Assembly (NCBI RefSeq): GCF_020883455.1
Contig: NZ_CP086615.1
Span: forward strand, 1,240,001 to 1,304,000
DNA length: 64,000 nt
Direction: 5' to 3'
Origin: Spiribacter halobius
GTDB lineage: Bacteria > Pseudomonadota > Gammaproteobacteria > Nitrococcales > Nitrococcaceae
Part shown: positions 56,269 to 64,000 of the stretch, piece after piece
Layout: each line of letters opens with the position of its first letter
Position numbering within the stretch: the stretch's first letter is position 1
The notes under the pieces: generated by a model
Told to the model about the DNA's origin: nothing
The model's database searches: none
Seen by the model: the letters and a program-made list of their open reading frames with translations, nothing else
Translations under genes and position numbers: made by a program

Positions 56269-58980
56269 CTACTGCGCCCCGGGCCGGGCGTTCCCGAGCG
56301 CGACAAGCCGGGCGTGGACGCTGTCAACGATCTTCCCCGGGTCGTCGCCATACTCGTCCGCGTCGATGGGTTCCCCAATCCGGACGCATGCGCGCGCGGG
56401 TCGCGGAAGCAGCCGGCCCGGTGGCAGCGCTTCCCGCGTGCCTCCGATCCATACCGGTATGACCGGGACCGGCTGGACCCGCAGCAGTACACCGATGCCT
56501 GGTCGCAGCGGCTGCAACGCGCCGTCCGGTGAGCGCTGACCCTCCGGGAACCACACCAGGCTGCTGCCGCGCCGCAGGCAGGCCACGGCCAGGGCCAGGC
56601 TGCTGCGCGGCGCAGCGCCGGGATCGATCGGCAACACGCCGGCCTGGCGGCTGAACCAGCGGCGCAACCGGCTGGAGAAGAGCACCCCGGTCCACGCCGC
56701 CCAGCGGAGCGAGGCCGGCGAGTGACCCCGCAGGGCCTCAAGCAGCACCAGCGGGTCGAGGGCGCTCAGATGTCGCGGCGCAATGAGATAGGGGCCCCCG
56801 GGGGGCAGGCTGCCGCGTACCTCGATGCGCAGAAACGACCGCAGGCCGAGGCGGACAAATCCCGCGACCAGTGGCGCCAGCGCGCGGCGCAGGGCGCCCG
56901 GTTCCGCCAGCAGCGCCGTCTCCTCAGGGCGGAGGACGCGCTCCGGGTCGGCGATCTCCTCCACCAGAGGCCGGCCGCTGCCGGCCGTGCCGGTGGCGCC
57001 GGCCGCCTCCCCGAGCAGATCGCGCACGGTTTCGACGCGGGCGATGGCGGCGTTGTCCAGGTCGATGCCGGCCCGGTCGGAGAGGGCCAGGGTGAGATCG
57101 ACCCAGCTGAGGGAGTCGAGCCCCAGATCCTGGGCAAGCCGGGTGTCCGGGGTGAGGTGATGCTCCGGGAAGCGCTCGCAGAGATAGCGCCAGGTCTGCG
57201 CCGCCGCGGGATCCGAGAGCAGCTGACGGTCCTCCGGCGCCATCCGCTCCGGCGCCAGCGGCCCGGCGTCGGGGGCCGCCGCCCGATCGGCGTCCCCGAG
57301 ACGCTGGAACAGCTCGCGGAGCTTGTGGCGGCGCAGCTTGCCGAGCCGGGTGCGGGGCAGGGGATCCGGCGTCACGCGCAGCAGCCCCGGACGGTGGTGG
57401 CTTGGCAGGTCGGCGAGTGTCCGGCTCAGGGCCGCGCTGATCCGCCCCCGCAGCTCGGCCGCCGACAGTCCGCGCACGACGCCCGGCTCCGGCACCACCA
57501 CTGCTGCGAGCCGACCCTGGTCGGCGATCACCCCTGCCTCGCGGACCTCGGCGGCGGCAGCGATGGCCTTCTCGACCCGCTCGGGATCGACGTTCTCACC
57601 CCCGGCGAGCACGATCATCGCGGACCGGCGGCCGGCCAAGTGCAGATAGCCGTCGGCGTCCAGCCAGCCGCGGTCCCCGGTCCGGAACCAGCCCTCGGGG
57701 GTAAACGCCGCGGCGGTCTTCTCCGGGAGATTCCAGTAGCCGGCGAAGACGTTGGGGCCGCGCGCCAGCACCTCGCCGGAGCCGTCTTCGGCGCGCGGCT
57801 CACCGATGGTGAGCTCGACGCCGGGAAGCGGCATGCCCGCACACTCCAGGCGCAGCCGGTCGGGCGGGTTGTAGGTGAGGATCGGCGAGGTCTCGGTGAG
57901 CCCGTAGCCGGTCGCCACCTCCCAGCCCAGGCCCTGCAGCCGCCGGCCCAGCCCGGGGTCAAGGGCCGCACCGCCGACCACCACCAGGCGGAGGCTGGGT
58001 GCGAGGCGGCGGTGCAACCCGGCAAACAGCCGTCGGCCTGCCGGCAGGCCGATTCGGCGGGTGAGCTGCGAGACCTGCAGCAGCCCGTGGAAGAGGCCGG
58101 CGGCCATGCGGCCGCGCGCCGTCACCCGGGCCTCGAGCCCGCTCCACAGCGCCTCGGCGAGGCGCGGGACGCCCAGCATCACCGTCGGCCGCCCGATCTG
58201 CAGGGCGCGCAGAATCTGCGGGCCCACGAGGGAAAAGGGCACGATGATCGGGGCGCCCAGGGTGAGCGACGTCAGGATACCGAGGGTGAACGGGTAGACG
58301 TGATGGAACGGCAGCGGCACGAGCACGCGGTCCCGGGCATCTGCGAGGCCCTGCGCGCAGAGGGCCTCGACGTTGCTGGCCAGGTTGGCGTGGGTCAGGG
58401 GTACGCCCTTGGGCGGGCCGGTGGTGCCGGAGGTGTAGAAGATCGCCGCCGGCGTGTCGGGTGCCGTGGCGGGTATGGCCGGTTGCTTACCGAACAGTGC
58501 CAGCCAGCTGTCGGCTGCAGCGTCGTCGCCATCCAGGTGGTAGACGGAGGCATTGCTGCCATCCGCCGGCAGGCGGGCGCGCAGCCCGGTCGTGGTGAGG
58601 ACGATATGCGGGGCGCAGTCCGCGAGCACGTGGACCAGATCCTCCCGGGGCATCTGGGTATCCAGGGGAACCAGCACGCCGCCGGCGGAGATCACGCCAA
58701 GGGCCGCCACGATCCAATGGGTGTCGTTCGGCGCGAGCAGGACGACGCGCCCGCCGCGATGCTGGCCGCTGGCCTGCAGGCCAGCGGCCAGCCGCCCGAT
58801 CGAGTCGGTGAGGCTCGCGCGGGTCGTCGTGGCGGCGGCATCGCGTTGCAGCTCAATGACGGCGGAGTGATCGCCCGCGATGCGCTGGGCCTGTAGCAGC
58901 TCCGGCACCGTCGCGGCGCCCGACGCCGCGCCATCCCGGGGCGCGCCCGTGGCGCTGGCCTTGTAAGCGCCGGTTGTCAC
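56269..58980 (-). CDS. AMP-dependent acyl ligase / ACP / PlsC-type acyltransferase fusion
   Basis: 903 aa. Residues 25 to about 550 form an adenylate-forming ligase (FYTSGTTGPPKGVPLTH; TGYGLTETSPI; YLHLAGRRSAMIVLAGGENVDPE). Residues 600-670 form an acyl-carrier domain with the phosphopantetheine serine in DLGLDSLSWVDL. Residues 720-900 form a PlsC acyltransferase with the H-x4-D site RHLSALDP and FPEGQRSPDG. The chain could activate a fatty acid, load it on its own ACP and transfer it to an acceptor such as a lysophospholipid, like Aas but with an inserted carrier domain and reversed order. The GTG start is at 58980. From 58981 to 59285 nothing is recognisable. Confidence 0.83.
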   Translation of the reverse strand: MTTGAYKASATGAPRDGAASGAATVPELLQAQRIAGDHSAVIELQRDAAATTTRASLTDSIGRLAAGLQASGQHRGGRVVLLAPNDTHWIVAALGVISAGGVLVPLDTQMPREDLVHVLADCAPHIVLTTTGLRARLPADGSNASVYHLDGDDAAADSWLALFGKQPAIPATAPDTPAAIFYTSGTTGPPKGVPLTHANLASNVEALCAQGLADARDRVLVPLPFHHVYPFTLGILTSLTLGAPIIVPFSLVGPQILRALQIGRPTVMLGVPRLAEALWSGLEARVTARGRMAAGLFHGLLQVSQLTRRIGLPAGRRLFAGLHRRLAPSLRLVVVGGAALDPGLGRRLQGLGWEVATGYGLTETSPILTYNPPDRLRLECAGMPLPGVELTIGEPRAEDGSGEVLARGPNVFAGYWNLPEKTAAAFTPEGWFRTGDRGWLDADGYLHLAGRRSAMIVLAGGENVDPERVEKAIAAAAEVREAGVIADQGRLAAVVVPEPGVVRGLSAAELRGRISAALSRTLADLPSHHRPGLLRVTPDPLPRTRLGKLRRHKLRELFQRLGDADRAAAPDAGPLAPERMAPEDRQLLSDPAAAQTWRYLCERFPEHHLTPDTRLAQDLGLDSLSWVDLTLALSDRAGIDLDNAAIARVETVRDLLGEAAGATGTAGSGRPLVEEIADPERVLRPEETALLAEPGALRRALAPLVAGFVRLGLRSFLRIEVRGSLPPGGPYLIAPRHLSALDPLVLLEALRGHSPASLRWAAWTGVLFSSRLRRWFSRQAGVLPIDPGAAPRSSLALAVACLRRGSSLVWFPEGQRSPDGALQPLRPGIGVLLRVQPVPVIPVWIGGTREALPPGRLLPRPARACVRIGEPIDADEYGDDPGKIVDSVHARLVALGNARPGAQ

Positions 58981-59285
58981 CGGGTTCGCCTGCCCGCAGG
59001 GGCGCGCACTTCGGTGGGATCGTGCTCCATCGTCATGATGCGTGCAGTCTCTCAGTCATGAGCCGGGAGGCGGTTGATGGCCGTCAACCAGGACGGCCCC
59101 GCGATCCGCGAGACTCGATCTCAGTGGGGGTCAGCAGGATCGCTGGACACGCTGAGATATTCGCTTTGCTGGTACTTGGATGCGGCGGCCTTGGAGTAAT
59201 GCCGCCATCCGCGGTGCAGTCAGAGCCTAACCGGCGCAGCAGAGCTTCTCGGATCTGGAGTATGCCGCCAGGCGCAATGTGACCC

Positions 59286-59475
59286 GTCGCGACCGAGGCG
59301 ACCACGCCCTTGGCGGCGCTGGTCCCGGCGCTCGAGGGCTACTCCCCGAAAGACGGCGGGCGGGGTCGGCCTCCGATCGGTCTGGAGCGGATGCTGCGCA
59401 TGTACATCGCCCAGCAGTGCTTCGGTCTCGCGCACGAGCGCACCGAGGATGCGATCTACACAGGTGTGGCCGTCG
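59286..59475 (+). pseudogene. IS5-family transposase N-terminal remnant
   Basis: The frame reads ATEATTPLAALVPALEGYSP, KDGGRGRPPIGLERMLRMYI and AQQCFGLAHERTEDAIYTG. This is the N-terminal DNA-binding part of IS5-type transposases (KxGRGRPPxxLExMLRxxxLQ). The catalytic DDE region is absent. It shows that an IS once sat between the acyl-ligase fusion and phaC. From 59476 to 59717 there is no gene. Confidence 0.75.
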
Positions 59476-59717
59476 GTGCTCGTGTCACGTCTGCCGTACT
59501 CCGCCCCACCTTGCACTGCCCGTGCTGGGGGCGCCGGTCGAGCTTCACGGCGATCAGACTCGCTGGTGATCTCCCCGGGCGAGGGCAGTCCTGCATTGCA
59601 TACATAGCTGCCCGTTGACTTCGGTCAGACGCACTCTGAACGCACGATGTTAAGAATACTGCTCGATGCCGTGTTCATCGCCAGGCCCTGCTGACGCAGC
59701 GCTATTCGGAGGCTTAG

Positions 59718-61613
59718 ATGCAACAATCAAGCGAGGCGAGGCAAAGCCGCGCGTTCGGGACCACACAGCCTGAGGTGGCTTCCGCATCGGAATATGGAAC
59801 GCGTCCGCAGGCACCGTCACCTCGGGCGCCCGCAATGGCAGCACGGGTGCATGCCCGTCGCCGACCGGCCGGAGGCTGTGAGGCGGATGCGCTCCAGGAT
59901 CTGTTCACCCTGATAAATCGCACTTCCCATGCCACGCTCGGGCGATTCACCGGAGGTGTTTCCCCGGTTTCGATCGTGCAGGCTTATGCGGATTGGGCCT
60001 CGCACCTCGGAATCTCTCCCGGCAAACAGGCCTTGCTGGCCACGAAACTGGGAGAGCAGGCACGACGACTCTGGACCTACGCCCCGAGGGCAACCGGTGG
60101 CGGGGAATGCGAGCGGTGCATCGAGCCACTCCCCAATGATCACCGCTTCGATGATGAGCAGTGGCAGCGGTGGCCTTACAACCTCATCCACCAGTCGTTC
60201 CTGCTCGGTCAGCAGTGGTGGCATAACGCGACGGTGGGCGTGGACGGGGTGTCTCCCCACCATGAGGATGTTGTCAATTTCGTTACCCGGCAGCTGCTCG
60301 ATGTCTGTGCGCCCAGCAACTCCCCGCTGACGAACCCAAAAGTAGCCGAGCAGACGTTCAGGACCGGCGGGGCAAACTTCATCGATGGTGGCCTCAATTT
60401 TCTCGAAGATCTGCGCCGCGGCGCCCTGGGCGAGCCGCCGGCCGGGGCCGAGCATTTCCGGCCCGGCGAGCATGTCGCCTTAACGCCCGGCAAGGTTATT
60501 CACCGTAATCGACTTATCGAGGTTATCCAGTACAGCCCCGCCACGGACGAGGTCCAGGCGGAGCCGGTGCTCGTCATCCCGGCATGGATCATGAAGTACT
60601 ACATTCTGGACCTCTCACCGGAGAACTCCCTGGTTCGATGGCTGGTTGAGCAAGGGCACACCGTATTCATGCTCTCCTGGAAAAACCCTGGCTCCGAGGA
60701 CCGGGACCTGGGAATGGAGGACTACCGCCAACTCGGCGTCATGGAGGCGCTGGACGCGGTGAACGCAGTACTGCCGGAAAGGAAAGTGCATGCCGTTGGC
60801 TACTGCCTGGGTGGCACGCTGCTGTCCATAGCGGCGGCGGCCATGGCGCGGGCGAATGACCATCGGCTGGCAACCCTGACGCTTTTTGCCTCGGAAACGG
60901 ACTTCGAGGAGCCCGGGGAACTGGAGCTCTTCATCGACGACAGCCAGGTGAGCTTCCTGGAAGATCTCATGTGGCAGCAGGGCTATCTGGACAAGTGGCA
61001 GATGCGGGGCGCGTTCGTGTTCCTGCGCTCCAATGATCTGATCTGGTCTGTATCGGTGAAGTCCTACCTGATGGGCGAGAAGCTGCCGATGATGGATCTG
61101 ATGGCCTGGAGCACGGATGCCACCCGTTTGCCTTATCGGATGCATTCGGAATATCTGCGCTACCTCTACCTGGACAACGCCCTGGCAGAAGGGCAGTACT
61201 ACGTCGGTGAGCATCCCGTGCTGCTGAGCGATATCAGTACCCCCATGTTCGTGGTAGGCACACGTACCGACCATATCGCCCCATGGCGCTCTGTCTACAA
61301 GATCCACCTCCTTGCCGGCGGTGATGTCACGTTCCTGCTCACGAGCGGGGGACACAACGCCGGGGTCATCAGTGAGCCGGGTCACCGGGGCCGTGTCTAC
61401 CAGGTCGCCGATAAGCCTGCCGGCGCACCTTACGTGGACGCGCAGAACTGGTATGACGAGGTGCCGGAGCGCGAAGGATCCTGGTGGCCGGAGTGGCAGG
61501 CGTGGCTCGTCGAGCATTCCAGTGGCGCGAGCGGGCCTCCCGGCATGGGCGCGCCTGATGCGGGCTACACGCCCTTGGAGGACGCCCCCGGAAACTACGT
61601 GCTCCAATCATGA
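59718..61613 (+). CDS. phaC: poly(3-hydroxyalkanoate) synthase (PhaC)
   Basis: 631 aa PHA polymerase. The lipase-like box HAVGYCLGGTLL contains the catalytic cysteine; the aspartate lies in VVGTRTDHIAPW and the histidine in TSGGHNAGVISEPGH. The N-terminal PhaC_N region includes LTNPKVAEQTFRTGGANFIDG. It polymerises hydroxyacyl-CoA into storage granules. GGAGG lies 5 bp before the ATG. No phaA, phaB or phasin gene is next to it, unlike many class I operons. About 45 extra residues at the N-terminus are rich in Ala/Arg. Confidence 0.93.
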   Translation: MQQSSEARQSRAFGTTQPEVASASEYGTRPQAPSPRAPAMAARVHARRRPAGGCEADALQDLFTLINRTSHATLGRFTGGVSPVSIVQAYADWASHLGISPGKQALLATKLGEQARRLWTYAPRATGGGECERCIEPLPNDHRFDDEQWQRWPYNLIHQSFLLGQQWWHNATVGVDGVSPHHEDVVNFVTRQLLDVCAPSNSPLTNPKVAEQTFRTGGANFIDGGLNFLEDLRRGALGEPPAGAEHFRPGEHVALTPGKVIHRNRLIEVIQYSPATDEVQAEPVLVIPAWIMKYYILDLSPENSLVRWLVEQGHTVFMLSWKNPGSEDRDLGMEDYRQLGVMEALDAVNAVLPERKVHAVGYCLGGTLLSIAAAAMARANDHRLATLTLFASETDFEEPGELELFIDDSQVSFLEDLMWQQGYLDKWQMRGAFVFLRSNDLIWSVSVKSYLMGEKLPMMDLMAWSTDATRLPYRMHSEYLRYLYLDNALAEGQYYVGEHPVLLSDISTPMFVVGTRTDHIAPWRSVYKIHLLAGGDVTFLLTSGGHNAGVISEPGHRGRVYQVADKPAGAPYVDAQNWYDEVPEREGSWWPEWQAWLVEHSSGASGPPGMGAPDAGYTPLEDAPGNYVLQS

Positions 61614-61785
61614 CGGCGACCTAGACGCGGCACTCCCCATTACAGGGCGTTGTGGCCCGGAGTAACGCCGATCGTGACCCACACTTGTGCTCTGGTCGGT
61701 GCCATTGCGTGCGATCGCCGGCGGCAGCAGGTTCACCGTCGGGCCGGCCGAGCATGGAAATGGCTAACAGCCCTTGGGGAAGCAG

Positions 61786-64000
61786 TTGAGCGAACGCGAC
61801 ACGCGTAATGCAGCGGCCGACGGGCGGGGAGGTGGTACCAGGCCAACGGCGGACGAGGGCAGTAGTACTCCCGAGGCAGAGCGGGGGGCTACGAGAGCGT
61901 GGCATGCTCTGGACGTCGACGAGGTTCTGAATGGATTGGCCAGCGCGCATGAAGGGCTAAGCGCTGCGGAAGCCGAGCGACGTCTGGAGCGATACGGGCA
62001 CAACAAGCTGCCGCGCAAGCAGCAGGCGTCGTGGTGGCAACGCCTGCTAGATCAGTTCAACAACATCCTGATTATCATCCTGCTGATTGCTGGCGCCATC
62101 AGCGTTGCTCTTGGCGCCTTCGTTGATGCGGGCGCCATCTTCGGCGTGGTGCTGATCAACGCCGCCATCGGCTATCTCCAAGAGGGGCGAGCCGAGAAGG
62201 CGCTCCAGAGCATCAGGGGCATGCTCTCGCCGCGAGCCACTGTACGTCGCCAAGGCCAGCGTCGCGGCATCCCTGCGGCGGAGGTGGTGCCAGGGGATAT
62301 CGTGATCGTGGAAAGCGGGGATCGCGTGCCCGCGGACCTACGGCTGGTGGCCCTGTCTTCGCTGCGGACCCAGGAAGCGGCGCTGAGCGGCGAGTCGACG
62401 CCAGTCGACAAGTCAACGGCGCCCGTGATGGCAGATACGGATCTGGCTGAGCGACACTGCATGGCCTATGCCGGCACTCTCGTCGCGCAGGGCCGAGGCG
62501 AAGGGGTGGTCGTCGCCACGGGCGCCGCCACTGAGATCGGGCACATCTCCCGGATGATCGGGGAGGTGGAACAGGTCCAGACCCCCCTGCTGCGTCAGCT
62601 GGATCGTTTCGGCAAGCGCCTGGCGGTCATCATCCTGATGCTCGCGGCGGCCATGGCTGCGTTTGGTGTCTTTGTTCATGGCCAGAACTGGGAGCAGATG
62701 TTCTTCGCCGCGGTCGGTCTCGCGGTCGCGGCGATTCCACAGGGGCTGCCGGCCGTCATCAGCGTCACGCTCGCACTCGGCGTGCAGGCGATGGCCAGGC
62801 GCAACGCCATTATCCGGCGGCTGCCGGCTGTCGAGACGCTGGGCTGCATCTCGGCCATCTTCACCGACAAGACCGGCACGCTCACCCGGAACGAGATGAC
62901 TGTGACCGCGATCGTCCTGGCGAACCGGTCGATCGAGGTCAGGGGCGTTGGCTACGCGCCGGAGGGTTCGTTCCGCGCCGGGGATGATGCGCTCGATGAG
63001 CCCGCCAGTGAGCCTGTGTTGCGCCGATGCCTTGAAGCCGGCGTGCTCTGCAATGAAGCGACAGTTTCAATGGACGGGCAGGAGAGCTGGCGCGTGCACG
63101 GGGACCCCACGGAAGGGGCATTGATTGTGGTAGCGGCGAAGGCCGGCCTCGACGCGGAGGCGGTCAGGCGAAGACACCGGCGACTGGATGTCATGCCCTT
63201 CGAATCCGAGCGCAAGTATATGGTCACCCTCGATCGAATGGATGATGGCAGCCTCATGGTTCATGCCAAGGGCGCGCCGGATGTGTTGCTCGAGATGTGC
63301 GACCGCGTCCGGGCTGAGGATGGTTATGACGAGCTCAATCGCGAGGACTGGCATGAGCGCATCGATAAGCTCTCCTCGGCTGGCCTGCGGGTGCTTGCGC
63401 TCGCGGAGAAGCCCGGCAAGGAGGGAGTAGCTCTGGGTGCTCCGGAGCAGACGGGTGGCTTTGCGTTGCTGGGGATTATGGGGCTGATTGATCCGCCTCG
63501 GGAGGATGCTGCGCGAGCCGTGGAGAGCTGCCGCAAGGCGGGTATTCGAACCAAGATGGTGACGGGGGATCACGCTCGCACAGCGAGCGCTATTGCCGAG
63601 ACTCTTGGCCTGACGCAGGGGCGGCAGGTCGTCACCGGCAAGGAGCTCGAGGGAATGGAGGACGCCGAGCTACGGCAGCGCGTACAGGAGGTGGACGTGT
63701 TCGCCCGGGCGTCGCCGGAACATAAGCTGCGCCTGGTTATGTCGGTCCAGGCTGGTGGCATGGTGTGCGCAATGACCGGTGACGGCGTGAACGATGCGCC
63801 GGCGTTACGGCGCGCGGACGTCGGGGTCGCCATGGGGATCAACGGCACCGAGGCCTCGAAGGAGGCCGCGGAAATGGTATTGGCCGATGACAACTTCGCT
63901 ACCATCGTCAGTGCGGTCGAGGAAGGGCGCAAGGTCTATGACAACATCAAGAAGACCGTTGCCTTTCTCCTGCCGACCAACGGCGGCGAGAGCCTTGCGA
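61786..64000 (+). CDS. P-type cation ATPase, partial (runs off the window)
   Basis: At least 738 codons of a second P2-type ATPase, open at the right edge. The start is uncertain; I propose the TTG at 61786 after GGGGAAG, since no ATG precedes the conserved WHALDVDEVLNGLASAHEGLS region. Visible features are cation-ATPase N domain GHNKLPRKQQ, helices 1-2 (NNILIIILLIAGAISVALG), actuator ALSGESTPVDKS, helix 4 AIPQGLPAVISVTLALG, phosphorylation site FTDKTGTLTRNEM, VHAKGAPDVLLEMC, MVTGDHARTA and MTGDGVNDAPALRRADVGVAMG. It differs from the pump at 53436 in having PQGLP rather than PEGLP. The ion is unknown. Confidence 0.88.
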   Translation, partial: MSERDTRNAAADGRGGGTRPTADEGSSTPEAERGATRAWHALDVDEVLNGLASAHEGLSAAEAERRLERYGHNKLPRKQQASWWQRLLDQFNNILIIILLIAGAISVALGAFVDAGAIFGVVLINAAIGYLQEGRAEKALQSIRGMLSPRATVRRQGQRRGIPAAEVVPGDIVIVESGDRVPADLRLVALSSLRTQEAALSGESTPVDKSTAPVMADTDLAERHCMAYAGTLVAQGRGEGVVVATGAATEIGHISRMIGEVEQVQTPLLRQLDRFGKRLAVIILMLAAAMAAFGVFVHGQNWEQMFFAAVGLAVAAIPQGLPAVISVTLALGVQAMARRNAIIRRLPAVETLGCISAIFTDKTGTLTRNEMTVTAIVLANRSIEVRGVGYAPEGSFRAGDDALDEPASEPVLRRCLEAGVLCNEATVSMDGQESWRVHGDPTEGALIVVAAKAGLDAEAVRRRHRRLDVMPFESERKYMVTLDRMDDGSLMVHAKGAPDVLLEMCDRVRAEDGYDELNREDWHERIDKLSSAGLRVLALAEKPGKEGVALGAPEQTGGFALLGIMGLIDPPREDAARAVESCRKAGIRTKMVTGDHARTASAIAETLGLTQGRQVVTGKELEGMEDAELRQRVQEVDVFARASPEHKLRLVMSVQAGGMVCAMTGDGVNDAPALRRADVGVAMGINGTEASKEAAEMVLADDNFATIVSAVEEGRKVYDNIKKTVAFLLPTNGGESLA

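Overview
The window is high-GC DNA with tightly packed genes. It looks like a gammaproteobacterial chromosome from a moderately halophilic or salt-tolerant, sulfur-active lineage; an Ectothiorhodospiraceae-like relative is my inference. Supporting signs are a cytoplasmic SoeABC-type sulfite dehydrogenase, a TrkH potassium uptake protein beside a KdpDE-like pair, a split class II ribonucleotide reductase (NrdJa/NrdJb) and a PHA synthase. I found no rRNA, tRNA or CRISPR.

Region 1 (1-22300) is a sulfur and organosulfonate island. soeABC, a SulP transporter, pta, a membrane anchor and an unusual one-chain FeS/molybdopterin oxidoreductase read rightward. A TSUP exporter and an IclR regulator read leftward, with cysH divergent from iclR. 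Next, on the minus strand, comes a catabolic block: an HpsN-like (histidinol-dehydrogenase-fold) enzyme, an SDR and a Zn-alcohol dehydrogenase, plus a Tat-exported TRAP transporter. A divergent LacI regulator sits beside it, and three matching LacI-type operators tie the block together. The gene set fits uptake and oxidation of a C3 sulfonate such as 2,3-dihydroxypropane-1-sulfonate. Acetyl phosphate (Pta) and sulfite (SoeABC/TSUP) would be the end products. The desulfonating enzyme (Xsc, SuyAB or CuyA) is not in the window.

Region 2 (22300-28200) holds an orphan minus-strand terminator, the NrdR-box-controlled nrdJa-nrdJb operon, a tiny lipoprotein and a two-gene exported/membrane operon of unknown function.

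Region 3 (28500-32640 and 44100-47930) is plastic accessory DNA. A 1.64-kb unit (VOC plus SDR gene) is present twice, and its first 110 bp a third time. Lower-GC cassette-like genes follow (HEPN protein, C-terminal-TM protein, GNAT, DUF2441-like). Two of these are broken by a stop or a frameshift. attC-like hairpins follow several stop codons and no integrase is present, so this resembles integron-cassette remnants. IS200- and IS5-type remnants and truncated neighbours (a membrane-protein start, a CopA-cupredoxin chimera) show repeated insertion and deletion.

Region 4 (32900-43500) is ion and metal homeostasis: trkH with divergent kdpDE-like genes, a mer operon (merR | merA-merC) with a textbook 19-bp-spacer promoter, an APC permease, and periplasmic copper/metal proteins (DUF411, SHOCT, CpxP-like).

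Region 5 (47930-64000) is stress and membrane/lipid physiology: an AhpD-like protein, TrxC, CbpA-CbpM-Hsp20, a MerA/lipoamide-dehydrogenase-like flavoprotein, two P-type cation ATPases (the second runs off the window), an acyl-ligase/ACP/acyltransferase fusion, and PhaC.
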